Source of the DNA: Mimachlamys varia
Taxonomy: Eukaryota > Mollusca > Bivalvia > Pectinida > Pectinidae
DNA: 64,000 bases
Direction of reading: 5' to 3'
NCBI GenBank assembly: GCA_947623455.1
Contig: OX392527.1
Span: 49,272,401-49,336,400, forward strand
The notes under the pieces were generated by a model. That model saw nothing but the letters and a program-made list of their open reading frames with translations. It had not been told where the DNA came from and did not search any database. Positions 12,661 to 23,189 of this stretch are shown piece after piece (the first letter of the stretch is position 1; every line of letters begins with the position of its first letter). The translations under genes and the position numbers were made by a program.

Positions 12661-12870
12661 GTTTTAATTAAGGTATTGCATTTTACCGTTGCTATTTGAC
12701 CACTTGGCCTGAAATTTGATAGGGATCATTAACCACCAATGACCAACCCCCATATGAAATTTCATAACAATCAAGTGAGGGGATATTAAGATATTGGTCG
12801 GAAAAGACCCTCGAACGGACGGAAGGACGGACGGATACTAATTTAATTTCCCCTTAAACGCGTTTCGCGG
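12660..12870. repeat. Dispersed repeat ending in CGGACGGA-type tail
   Basis: The text GAAATTTGATAGGGATCATT, then AAATTTCATAACAATC, then GGTCGGAAAAG and an (ACGG)n-like tail resembles a repeat type I know from several marine invertebrate genomes. Assignment is from memory of the pattern only. Boundaries are approximate. Confidence 0.4.
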
Positions 12871-13338
12871 AGGATGATAATGACCATGCATATAATAATT
12901 ATTATGACATAACACAAAGGAACATACATCGATGACAAAACAACAATGATCATACTTAAATAACGATTCACCAATGTCCATACATTAACGATCACACTTG
13001 TACGACCAGAACATGCATCAAACAATATACTGTATTATACTATCCAGGAAAACTAATCCGTTCTCAAGATTAGTATGTTTAAAAGACAAATTTCCTAAGG
13101 ATAAGAAACAATTTGATAATTTAAAACAAAAAAATGTTTAGCGTCTAGTGTTGTTTCATTTGTAAAGCCCCAGACTTTCCAGACATATTGGTATGTTATT
13201 GAAATGTTGCTTGCATTTTTTTCCATTAGAACCGAATTGCTATTCCTTAGTAAACAAGATCCGTTCTTCCTGTCAATGATAAATAGTGTACCATTAATGA
13301 GATATATTTGTTCACTAGATATACTGTAATCAACCATG
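12871..13338. other. Unique AT-rich stretch, nothing recognised
   Basis: Two short minus-strand open frames (12843-13025, 13095-13337) have no domain that I recognise and biased AT-rich composition. Confidence 0.5.
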
Positions 13339-13478
13339 TGCCCTTTCAGTTAACCTATGTTTAATGAAAAGAAACATTGCAATTCGATACCCCTCTAAGT
13401 TTACCTATATCCAACGAAAAGAATAATTGTCATTCGATTCCCCTCTCAGCTTACCTACATCTAATAAAAAGAAAATAT
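13339..13478. repeat. Short tandem repeat, about 60-bp unit, three copies
   Basis: Three diverged copies, each built on CCCTCT, then AGTTTACCTATAT, then AACGAAAAGAA and ATTCGAT. Confidence 0.7.
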
Positions 13479-14440
13479 TCTCTGAAAAATAACCGCCCTT
13501 CGTATCTCATCACGTGGCCATCTTAATGAGAATAATTTGCTTTCTACTTAAATTCAACTCGAGCACATTTCGAACAATATATCTAGATCCAAATCAAAAA
13601 CATAAAATAAAACTTCCATGATCTTCATAATTGAATAATTTTCTTTGTAAATTAAACTAGAATAGAAAAAGTAAACTGATTGTTTAAAAGGATTAAATCT
13701 AGACAAATCAAGATCAAACCTAAGTATTACCAGACTTGATAATTTCATCAGACAAATAACATAGGCATACCGTACCGACAAATCGTAAGCGACCGAACGA
13801 GGACGATTCTCGTAACAAAATGAGACTAAACGAGAAAACACGGGATCTGATTACCAGTTTCAACATTTCGCTGCCTTTAGTGGTTTCTCTTGTCGCACTG
13901 ATAAATTCAATATCCCATGTACTTTGCTTTTCATTATCAATCAGAGAACCGAGCCGATATACTCGCAGTTAATGGGAGACTACGGACCGATTTTGTGTTT
14001 AATATAAAACGTAATTTTCCTTAATATGTGGCTTATCTATCATTTGATAGCTGCCAACCACTACATAATATGACAATACAATGTTTTAAAACGAATTATC
14101 CTCGTTAATATTGCTGCTGTGTTTTCTATAACCATACTGGAGAAGATCGATTTCCCTCAGACTTGCAAAGCACAACAAACTGTTGCGCCTGTCTGTAGTA
14201 TCGCCGTCGTTAGCGCGCCGCTAACGCTACATGTGTTATGTAGAATAATAACGAGCTTTTTACACGCGCTCTTTGTACAAGTTTGATACTTACGGTATTA
14301 CCGTTATCTTGTATGTTCAAAATATGTTATGATTTGTAACACATTAATAGTACAACGCAATCATTACTAGTAATATTTGACTTTTTATACGCTCATCAAA
14401 ATGACAGGACATATATTATTATGGTATGGCGTTGTCCGTC
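13479..14440. other. Unique AT-rich stretch, nothing recognised
   Basis: No supported gene. A minus-strand open frame at 13554-13841 is tyrosine/phenylalanine-rich, lacks any known motif, and is probably non-coding. Confidence 0.5.
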
Positions 14441-14980
14441 CGTCCGCCCGTCGTAAACTTTTATTTGCCCGGAGATCTCCTCCTACAATTTTCAACCGAT
14501 TTCTTTAAAACTTGATAGGCTTGACCACCATGAACACATTTATGTTTTTCTGAACGAAATTTTGATTTGACAATATTCACTAGACTTATGACCCTTTGGG
14601 ATGCAATTTCGTGCATTATGTAGAAAACGTCAGAAATTTTTTTTTTTTTGGTATTTTCTTCAATTCCTCTCAAATTTGGTATGTACCTCGAAAAGCTATA
14701 ATGTTTAACACATATTACGGGTTTTGTTGTGTTGTTTTAACTTTTCGCGTAACAGCATTGCATAGTTGCCAAATATATAGGCAAGATATAGAAAATGCAT
14801 TTCTGTCGTAAACTGTTGTTTGCCCGGAGATCTTCTCTTGCAGTTTTCAACCAATATCTTTCAAACTTGGTCGGTTTAATCATTGGCATGAATTTGCATT
14901 TTCTTAAACGACTGTTTGATTCGGCAAGTTATGGCCCTTCGAAGCAATATGTAGAAAATGTGTTTACTTTTGCCTGTGTT
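14441..14980. repeat. Tandem pair of a dispersed repeat, 355-bp period
   Basis: The first unit starts near 14452 and the second near 14807. Both contain CGTAAACT, TTTGCCCGGAGATCT, TTTTCAACC, TTTAAAACTTG-like text and a TTATGACCCTT/TTATGGCCCTT segment. The preceding TCCGTCCGTCCGCCCG is a typical flank of such repeats. Open frames here follow the repeat and are not genes. Confidence 0.75.
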
Positions 14981-15640
14981 TGATTGAACAAATACACAAC
15001 CTGTAGTTTAGAATTGTATTTCAACTGTTTTGCACTTAAATTTGACAATGCTTACTTTTAATTTTGGCTATACTTCTGAAAGGGCGCGACGTGTGTATCA
15101 TCCGACCGCGTGTGGTGCTCTTGTTTATAGTGTTACAAATCTGTACGTTCTTTTTAGGAGATGATTCAAATGCTAAGCCTAGAAAATTAAACTACAAATA
15201 CTCTTTTCGGCATTTCAGCATAAGGGTTCTTCAAATTGTAATTATTCATTTCTACATTCTATAGAAAATGTTTTTGTCTTACAAATCAAATCACCAAACA
15301 GGAAATGACATTTTGATACATATTTTTTTTTTTCAAAACTGGACTAGAAACCGTTTGAACCTCATGTTTGAATATGTGTTGCTATGGTGACATGTAGCTA
15401 CTCAACAGCAGGGATGTCAACTAATTTCCGTCTAGGAATTTGTCTGATGGGCGACACAATAACATAGTTATCAATCAACACAACTTCCGCTCATATTACA
15501 AAGAAACCGAAGTTAATGAAAGCCACTACATTTCATACACGGACACGTTTGCCATGGGAATACAAATAACAACTGAGGAATATATATAGAGGATATTCAA
15601 TAGTTTGCTATTTAATATTAGATATATTTCATGAGCGAAA
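14981..15640. other. Unique AT-rich stretch, nothing recognised
   Basis: No defensible gene. A GAGGATATTCAATAGTTTGC-like segment near 15590 resembles part of the AT-rich repeat at 48360. Confidence 0.4.
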
Positions 15641-15647
15641 AGAAATT

Positions 15648-15925
15648 AGAGAAAAACCGAAGCGTTAACAAAATCATAATCCGAACTCAAAATCGATTAA
15701 ACCAGGGGCGAAATATGAACGAAGGAAAGATTTACACAGAGACTCTTGTAAAAGTATAAGAGAATAAGACCAGGTATACCGGAAGAGTAAGCGTCTTCTG
15801 CTTCATCGACGACACCTTCTTCGTCACACGCAAGTAAACATCAAGCTCTTAAAATGAGAACCGACTATCATTATCAATCACAACAAGTAAACACACTAAT
15901 GAGCATACTCAGCTCATACTCAAAA
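15648..15925 (+). mobile_element. R1 dispersed repeat, copy a
   Basis: R1 consensus text is present in order: ACCGAAGCGTTAACAAAATC, CAAAATCGATTAAAC, GGAAAGATTTACA, GAAGAGTAAGCGTCTTCTGC, ATCACAACAAGTAAACAC, GAGCATACTCA. The 3' part of the family is missing. The right core inverted repeat is damaged. Confidence 0.85.
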
Positions 15926-16102
15926 TTAACTTTTAACAGTATACTAAATCCACAGGGTCCAGCTGTTCAAAAGATGGTTATCTTTCTCACTTTTCAACGC
16001 CATTTTTCAATTTTTAATAATCCTGTCAATAAACAAGATCCAATCTTACAATTTTGCGTATATTTTGACTAAACTACATCTTTGACATCGGCAAAGTTTT
16101 AA

Positions 16103-16487
16103 AGGCCCAATATACGTAACTTCGGAGAAATTTCCGTGGTTCTGAAAAATTCTGAAAAAAAATCCAGTTGATAACCATGCAAAAATAAGCCTAAAACGAA
16201 GTAAACCTGACCGGTAACTAACAAGAAACTCTGGACAAAAAAATCCAAAGAATTGAAAATAATTCAGGTGGGGCCCACTTCAACAACAAACCGAAGGTAG
16301 AAGACGGTTCAAAGTGGACGCGTGTTTACAAAAAGCGTGTTTCAACTGCTGTTGTACCGGTAACCGCGAAAGAATTCATCTTGAATATTGCTGATATCAA
16401 TTAATCTTAACTAAATCTATAAATATAATAAGTTATTAGGCTTGATTTTCGCTTCAAGTTTTGCCGAAAGTTGCGTATATTGGGCCT
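16103..16487. mobile_element. MITE with TTAA target duplication (piggyBac-like)
   Basis: The terminal inverted repeats read AGGCCCAATATACG(T/C)AACTT(T)CGG at both ends. They are flanked on each side by TTAA (16099-16102 and 16488-16491). The element is 385 bp with no open frame. TTAA duplications are the signature of piggyBac-superfamily transposases, so this is inferred to be a non-autonomous element mobilised by one. No transposase is in the window. Confidence 0.85.
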
Positions 16488-16499
16488 TTAAATTATGCA

Positions 16500-16578
16500 A
16501 TGGTTCAATGTTTAACAAAAACGATAATCAAAATTTGCGTCAATGGCTGATAAAGCTAATCCAATTTGAACAACTGGG
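16500..16578. mobile_element. Half copy of the GGCCCAGTTGTTC MITE
   Basis: It ends in GCTAATCCAATTTGAACAAC then TGGGCT, matching the right end of the full copy at 42292-42529. The left half is not found here. Confidence 0.6.
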
Positions 16579-16667
16579 CTCAGGTTTTTACAAATAAACA
16601 CCGGGAGCGCTATCACAGTAGTGTGCCATTTTGAGAAGAAAAAAAATTCTTAATAATTTTTTTTAAT

Positions 16668-17822
16668 AGTTACTTACGTGTTCCGCGTATCTGTAGCCAT
16701 TGATCACGGACAATATCTCAAAGAGGTATTTCTTGCTTCTTTCCAATATGGAATTTAAAGGAACTGTGCTTTTGTATTTAATGTGATGATTAATATATTA
16801 ATATTTACGTAACAGTAAAGTTCATTTACATGTGTTTATTCGTGTGTGTTCTAAGTGTAAATTGGTAACTTCCCTTGTACGTATATTTCTCTCATTAATA
16901 AGACATTGATAATTCCAAGAGCTTGTTTATGATATCCGTCATAAAATCTCATTTTTTTAAAATGACCCTTTGACGACCTCAACCGTTAATCACTTCAATT
17001 TCCTTGGTCATGTTTCATCCTTTCAGTTTATTGTTTTTATTTCATTTCTAATTTTGTCTTTCCACTCTTAGCTCAATGTCTTAGAAAGATGAGGTAACAT
17101 ACTCAGTTGCAGCACTTTTTAAACTTAGTTATAGATACAGTATGACGAAAAAATGAATTGAACTGCACCATACAGCTGTTTCGTCCTTCTAGGACTCGTC
17201 AGTGATGCTAGGGGCCAAAAGGTGGGAACCGATTTTTTTCTTAACTAATGTAGAAGCAGAAGGGTCAGGTGCATAAAACCAAAATTGACTTCCTCCTAAA
17301 ATTGCAGATGGATGTTGTGTTTTACAAGACGTAAGCAAAGGTACGGGAAAATGCCGACACAGATAAGCGAGCATGCTGTTGAACATGTATACTTTAAAGG
17401 AAGGGGAAAAAACCAATAAACCGAAAACATAACCAAAGAAGCTAAAGTGGTGACCGATGGCGGTCGTCGAAGGGTCATTTAAAAAAATGATGTTGTATGC
17501 TAGATATTATGTTAATCAAACCCTTGGAAATGTCAATGTCCTATAAAAAATGAGAGAAATATACGTACAAGGGAAGTTACCATTAACACTGAGAACATGA
17601 ATGAGAGAAATACACATTGTTTAGTTACCAATTAACACTAAGAACACACACGGATGAACCCACGTAAATGAACTTTACCGTTACGTACATATTTTACTCA
17701 TCAGCTTAAATACAGCAGCACAGCTCCTTTAACTTTCAATTTGAAAAATAGCAAGAATACGTCTTTCATTGATACTGACTGTGATCAATGGCTACACAAA
17801 CTCGGAACACGTAAGTTATTAT
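16668..17822. mobile_element. Foldback element with about 370-420-bp inverted arms
   Basis: The left arm (16668 to about 17040) and right arm (about 17405-17822) are inverted copies. Shared text includes ACTTACGTGTTCCG, GTAGCCATTGATCAC, GGAACTGTGCT against GGAGCTGTGCT, ACGTAACAGTAAAGTTCATT against its complement, and AAATGACCC-TTTGACGACC. The right arm carries an internal duplication of about 50 bp (ATGAGAGAAATA, then GTTACC, then ATTAACACT, twice). The centre holds an R2 copy. No transposase is seen, and short open frames in the right arm and centre are not conserved motifs. Confidence 0.85.
17085..17280 (+). repeat. R2 dispersed repeat, copy in foldback centre
   Basis: A nearly full R2 copy: TTAGTTATAGATACAGTATG, GAATTGAACTGCACCATACA, GCTGTTTCGTCC, GTGATGCTAGGGGCCAAAAG, AGAAGCAGAAGGGTCAGGTG. 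Confidence 0.85.
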
Positions 17823-18225
17823 GTAAATCATAAACAGGAAATAGTTATTAGGACAAATCAACATGTTTTCTTCTGTCTCGTTTTAAAAAATTATCGGTCG
17901 ATATTTATTGACTTGGGTTTCAGCTGCTGCGGTACTCTCCTTGTCCTGTCTAATTGACCCAATTAAGAACTACGCCTGGTCGTTTGAGGTTGTCTAGCGT
18001 TCAAACTCTTCATTAAATTGGGCATCTGGCAATATCGAGTCGCCCTACTATATCAGAACACAAGTTCTGACGAACTATTCATAGTCGAGCATCATTTTCT
18101 TAATAAAATGATAATTCAAGGTAAATTGACAAAACGTGACGTTTGTTTGTTTGTTTTTGTCGGTCTGTTTGACTGTCATAGTATACATCTATGTCAATCC
18201 AAAAGTAAATCTGATTTCACTGCAG
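17823..18225. other. Unique stretch, nothing recognised
   Basis: Flanks the exon-like segment at 18226. No other signal seen. Confidence 0.4.
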
Positions 18226-18333
18226 CAACATATGAAAGAGGAAGCTTATGCATGGACAGTACAAAATGAAGTGGATAGTTGGGCAAAGCGTTCCAGAATG
18301 CTTAGCGTGATCGACAATCACGAGAAAATTCAA
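18226..18333 (+). CDS. Exon-like segment, unknown protein (tentative)
   Basis: A 108-base stretch bounded by TTTCACTGCAG on the left (acceptor-like) and CAA then GTAACG on the right (weak donor-like). It reads 36 codons in phase 0 without a stop, including KEEAYAWTVQNEVDSWAKRS and MLSVIDNHEKIQ. The mix of charged and hydrophobic residues looks more protein-like than neighbouring frames. The frame stays open upstream through a hydrophobic stretch, but that extension has no ATG. I do not recognise a family. It could be chance. Confidence 0.2.
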
Positions 18334-18561
18334 GTAACGTTACCTTCTCGTGGTTCAATCTTTTAAAAATCCACAATAATTCATATAAAAAGGCGAATAC
18401 TTAGTAAGACGACCCAGGTAGCTTTGGGAAAGGGTAGACCTTTTGTATCAATAGCAAGCTGAAACAGGCATCTAAGGAGGGAGTCTTCTCAGAACCGAAA
18501 CTTCCATAAGAATCTCCTTCTAAAGATGTCATTGAAGAAATCGAAATAGATTTTCTCTCCC

Positions 18562-18602
18562 ACCTCAACCTCAACCCCACTCCCAACCCCTACCCCAACC
18601 CT
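18562..18602 (-). other. G-quadruplex-prone tract on minus strand
   Basis: The plus strand is a C-rich run ending CCCAACCCCTACCCCAACCC. The minus strand has four or more runs of three or four G separated by two or three bases. Confidence 0.7.
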
Positions 18603-18610
18603 ATTTTTTC

Positions 18611-18755
18611 AATCATAACAAGTAGGCATAATAATGAGCGTATTCAAAGATATAGAATATTTTCCGATGAGACCAAGATGGCGACCATAAACCTGCCCAT
18701 AGTCTTCACCAACCTGCATCACTCGAATCCCTGTGTCGTTCATCAGCTAAATAGT
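18611..18755 (+). mobile_element. R1 dispersed repeat, copy b (3' part only)
   Basis: It starts at CAATCATAACAAGTAGGCAT, continues through AAGATGGCGACCATAAACC and CAACCTGCATCACTCGAATC, and ends at GTGTCGTTCATCAGC. The core and 5' part are absent. Confidence 0.8.
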
Positions 18756-20480
18756 TACGGAGACAACAGATTCAATTAAACTACAAGGTCCCTATACCAA
18801 TCTTCTACGAAATGTAAAAGTTCTGCTTTCGATATACATATCTACCATGTAAACTATAAAATAGCTACATTGTAAACCAATTGCTAGGCTGATAACTGAC
18901 CCTTTAAATAATCAAGTATTCATTGACAAAACACAGGTAGTTAAATAATCATTATTACAAAACTACATTTTTTATAATAAGGATTATAAAATGATATTAT
19001 AATAATATTTTAATAATAATGATTATGATATTGTTTTTCTACAATTATAAAAATACCATCGATCCAATCAAAATAATACATAATTTGAACATAGCTTTCA
19101 TCAACCGAAATATTTTTTTCATTTATATTCATTTTTCATAGAATCAATCGTGAGATGTTGTAACTAGGATATGGTAAAACTGTAGTCAATGTAAGCATAG
19201 GTGTTTCTGTTAAGCAAGAGAAAGTTTACGATAGAAAAATTGAAATTACCACTCTTACCGTACAACAAAGTAGTGAGCCGCCCCTGTCAATTATCTTTAT
19301 AGTAACGATCAATGTCGACAAACCGATGAAAATACTCATTGAATCGGTGTACAGTGATGCTGATGATGATGAATGTCAGTCGTGACATGTGTATGCTATT
19401 TTTGTGAATTAGCTATTGGAAACGACTTTTGATGTTATATCTCTCTCTCTCTCTCTCTCTCTACCCCCGAAAGTGTTTCTTTAGATATAACGTTATCTGC
19501 TTTTCTCACACTACTCGGTGTGTTTCAACGATAAACATCATGCTTATAACGAGTCGCACAATATAAATTAAGAATATACTTTTAACTCAAATCGTATCTA
19601 TATATGCATAAATAGTTTTTTTGACCTACGCGTAGAAATATCTTGAAGACGACCGCATGTTTCAGAAGTTCATTTGAAGTTACATCTTTCGAAATACCAT
19701 TAAACAGATTTATAATATCAGCAGTGCATTATAAACCTCAAATTAATAAATTGAAAATGCGATCAGGCAAAACTAAATTGCGATTGTCTTTCATTAATGA
19801 AAAACAGTATGAGCGCGATAGCATGGAGTCATTGGTGACAATATAAAATAATATATTATTTTCCACTTAATTCTTTTTCTATTTTCAAATATTGTTATTG
19901 TTCCTTTTATGAATTTTACATAATACCATCTTTACAACTTACCTTACAATACAGTTGGATTCCATTTTTAATTTAATCAATCTGTGAAGTCTGCTGCACG
20001 TGCCACAAGGAAAAGTTAAGTACGATAGGTCTGTTTACTCCAACCCAAGTTTCATTAATTACATGCTACATAGGTGCTCGTGAATCGTCGTGCACACATA
20101 TATACTAGAAATCGGACAATACCGACTCACATGCGGAGGTTACACGACGAGGCACTCTTCATAGTGAGCTAGTCTCGGATGTTATTAACGGCAGTACATG
20201 TCACTAACAGATGATATTGGCGGGTAAGTGGGCCGTCTTTGATGACAGCAAGATGAGGACGCTAAACATGAATGTATATCACCCGCCCATGCTTGTGATC
20301 TACACGTTTTTCCATGCATCACCTCGCATCCGGGGTCACTGATGTTAAAGGACACAGGATATTGGCAATGCTGTGGTTCAAACAACTAGCTATAAAAAGC
20401 TGTCGTCTCATCGACGGATATCATGATAATGCATTCTTAAGATACGGAAAGTTACAAAGGTACAAAAAAAATAATAATAA
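18756..20480. other. Unique AT-rich stretch with a CT microsatellite
   Basis: A (CT)n run lies at 19440-19463. The open frame at 19643-19846 is short and starts without ATG in its listed form. No gene is supported. Confidence 0.5.
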
Positions 20481-20802
20481 TCAGAGAATACCAAAGCGTC
20501 AACAAAACCATTATCCGAACTCAAAATCGATTAAACTAGAGGCAAAAGAGGAACAAAGGAAAGATTTACAAGGTCTCTCTCGTAAAATCACAAGAGAATA
20601 AGACCAGGTGTTCCGGGAGAGTAAGCATCTTCTGCTTCATCGACGACACCCGCTTTGAAAATCTTGGTCACATCCAAGTGAGCATCAATCCTCAAAATGG
20701 GAACCGAGTCATCATTGTCAATCACAACAAGTAAGCACACTAATAACCAAACTCGAAAACGTGCATCTTCATATCACACAAAGATCAAGATGGCGACCAT
20801 AC
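20481..20802 (+). mobile_element. R1 dispersed repeat, copy c
   Basis: A well-preserved copy from TCAGAGAATACCAAAGCGTC to AAGATGGCGACCAT, with a short deletion before GATGGCGACC. The overlapping open frame at 20314-20601 comes from the repeat. Confidence 0.9.
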
Positions 20803-20826
20803 TTTATTTATGGATTTGAAAACGAC

Positions 20827-21502
20827 AACCGTCAGGTTTTAGGAACATCTGCTATTTGTTACATATTTGCAAATGTCAAAACTAATTGAAAATAAGGTGA
20901 TCTATATGGAATGAACATTCTACTTATATAAACGGAAGTCATGAATTGGAAACTGGACATGCCTGGAACAAATTAAAAAGTTGCTTTATTTGATTTCAGC
21001 ATCACGAACGTACTAATACTGTAAAACAACTTATTTTCGCGGCGACTTAATTTCGCGTTTTCATATCTAACAACTATTTCGCGTTAATTTAATTTCTCGA
21101 TAAATACAGTCGAAAATCCTTTGTACAATGCAGCATAGTACTCCTACAGTGGGAATACTTCTGATTGAAACTGTTTCGCGGCGATTAATTTTCGCGAATA
21201 TCAATTACCCGCGATATACGCGAAAATTAATCGCACGCGAAAATAAATTGGTGTACAATTAGTGATAGCAAATTAATTGGTTTTTCATTAATAATACTTT
21301 ATAAAATGGTATACAACCAATATTTTTAGGAAACATTGCTTTTTATTATACATTTGCAAATGTCAAAAGTATGCGATAACGAGGGTGATATGTATGGAAT
21401 GAGCGTTCAACAAAAAATAATAGGATTTTGAAGTTTGGCGTGCCTGATGTGAAAACAATTTAAAAAGTTACTTGATTTCAGATTCACGAACGTTCAATAG
21501 AT
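20827..21502. repeat. Direct duplication (about 185 bp) flanking a MITE
   Basis: 20827-21016 and 21319-21502 are diverged direct copies (TTTAGGAACATCTGCTATTT against TTTAGGAAACATTGCTTTTT; both with CATTTGCAAATGTCAAAA-like text and TTCACGAACGT). The TTTCGCG MITE lies between them. Confidence 0.75.
21017..21262. mobile_element. TTTCGCG-type MITE, copy 1
   Basis: The ends are inverted: TGTAAAACAACTTATTTTCG at left, and the complement of GTACACCAATTTATTTTCGC at right. Several TTTCGCG/CGCGAAA motifs sit inside. Length is about 245 bp with no open frame. Confidence 0.75.
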
Positions 21503-21523
21503 TAAGGAAATGTCTTTAATTAG

Positions 21524-21860
21524 ACAATCTGATCAAAATCATATCTTGATCGCCGCGCCGTTCCGTAAACTTCTCTCTGCTGCGTCAAGATCTGAGAACA
21601 TCCCATAGGGGTCACGTTCAGGTGAACTTTAGCATAAACCAATCAAATTACCGCTTACAGAATCTTCGAATTGAATTGCATAATGGTACAAGCTGATGAA
21701 CTTATTGTGACGAAATGACTGCAGATGACAGCGTCTTTAGAAAATTCGTAAAGAGTGGAGCGACAAAGGTCATCAGAACCTCTTATTACCTCTTATGGGA
21801 TGTCGTCAGATCGTTGTAAAACGGTGTGAGAACAAGGATCTGCATTTTAATCAGATTGTT
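21524..21860. mobile_element. CAATCTGAT-type MITE, copy 1
   Basis: The left end is ACAATCTGATCAAAATC and the right end is the complement of AACAATCTGATTAAAATGC. Subterminal inverted text includes GAACATCCCATAGGGGTCAC and the complement GACGACATCCCATAAGAGG. Length is about 337 bp. Confidence 0.8.
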
Positions 21861-22441
21861 ACTTAGAATGGTTCCTAGGAAAAATACCGTAGGATGAAAA
21901 CTGTCATGTTTTCCTTCATCCAGAATGTTTGCTTTTTGTCTTTGAACAATTTATCGGTAAATATACCATAAATAAAAGATTACAAAACTGAATACATTCA
22001 AATAGAACTGAAAAAGTTGGCATGTTAAAGCAATGCAAAAATATTAATTTTATAGATATAGTGTTGGTAGTATGTTTAAATGTATCTGACCCGCTTGCAT
22101 TTTCAGACGAGGCTGAGTTTGTCGAGGAGCTTATCAGGACAAGTGACTGAAACCTTGCTGAATCTTTCAATGTCACATTTGAGTCTATCGACGATGTGTT
22201 GTTTATAAAATAAAACCAAGCTTGCTGACCACGTCGGTTGCAAACCCTTCGTAGTTTGAAACAAAGGACACAATATACTCTTTTACATTAGATGCTTACC
22301 TATATCTTTATTTATATTTATATCTCTATCACCAAAATTGACATTTTTCTACTAAACTATACGATAAATGTGACGATTCCAATTTTATTATAACGAACTT
22401 TCCCCTTTCTTTATGTTTACATCCCTACTTCTCCAACCTAT
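21861..22441. other. Unique AT-rich stretch, nothing recognised
   Basis: The minus-strand open frame at 21916-22176 shows no domain that I recognise. Confidence 0.5.
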
Positions 22442-22988
22442 GATGTTTGCATGTCGCAGCTGATTCGTTATTCTAGGGCTTGCTCTAAATATCTAGACTT
22501 TTGTGATAAATGTTGGCTGCTGACGAACAAACTTACGGGACGAGACATTCAGGTTGATGAATATTGGCAATTTCTATGGTCGCCATATTGCTCTAATTTA
22601 GATGATTCGAGAGATGCAGGTTGATCAGATATATGGGCAAGTTTTATGGTCGCCATCTTTGTCTCATTGAGAAATATTCTGTATCTTTAAGTGATATGAA
22701 GATAGACGTTTTTGAGTATGCTCATTAGTGTGTTTACTTGTTGTGATTGACAATGGCACTCGGTTCTCATTTTGAAAACTTGATGTTTACTTGGATGTGA
22801 CAAAGATTTACATGGCGGGTGTCGTCGATGAAGCAGAAGACGCTTACTCTTCCGGAACACCTGGTCTTATTCTCTTGTACTTTTGCAAGGGTCTCCATGT
22901 GAATCTTTCCTTTGTTCATATTTTGCCCATGGTTTAATCGATTTTGAGTTTGGATTATGATTATGTTAACGCTTCGCAATTCTCTTAT
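22442..22988 (-). mobile_element. R1 dispersed repeat, copy d (longest)
   Basis: This is the longest R1 copy. On the minus strand it runs from the AAACATAAATAAGAG side through the intact core (AAGATTTACATGG inverted repeat at 22803-22815) to CTAGAATAACGAATCAGCTG and beyond. A local duplication of the GGTCGCCAT segment occurs at 22578-22660. The open frame at 22767-22979 lies wholly inside the repeat. Confidence 0.9.
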
Positions 22989-23087
22989 TTATGTTTTAGA
23001 AATAACAAGTATCCTTATAGAATATAAAGGTTGAGTTTTTTTAATACGTCTATAAGTATTACACTACTTGTTATGATAGAAAATAAT

Positions 23088-23185
23088 ACCGCAGTTCTCA
23101 GTTTGAGGACGTAACATTTACTAGGATGTGGCCTAAATGTACACGGCGGTTGTCGTCAATGAAGCAGAAGAACATATTTCCTTTG
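23088..23185 (-). mobile_element. R1 dispersed repeat, copy e (decayed core)
   Basis: Matches R1 core text in degraded form (GGCGGTTGTCGTCAATGAAG, then CAGAAGA). Confidence 0.7.
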
Positions 23186-23189
23186 ATTG

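Noticed and set aside
22767..22979. Frames at 22767, 38845, 38929, 50776, 52854 and 53289 as a conserved protein family
   Set aside because: They are shared only because they lie in R1 repeat copies. No start, stop or splice structure is conserved.
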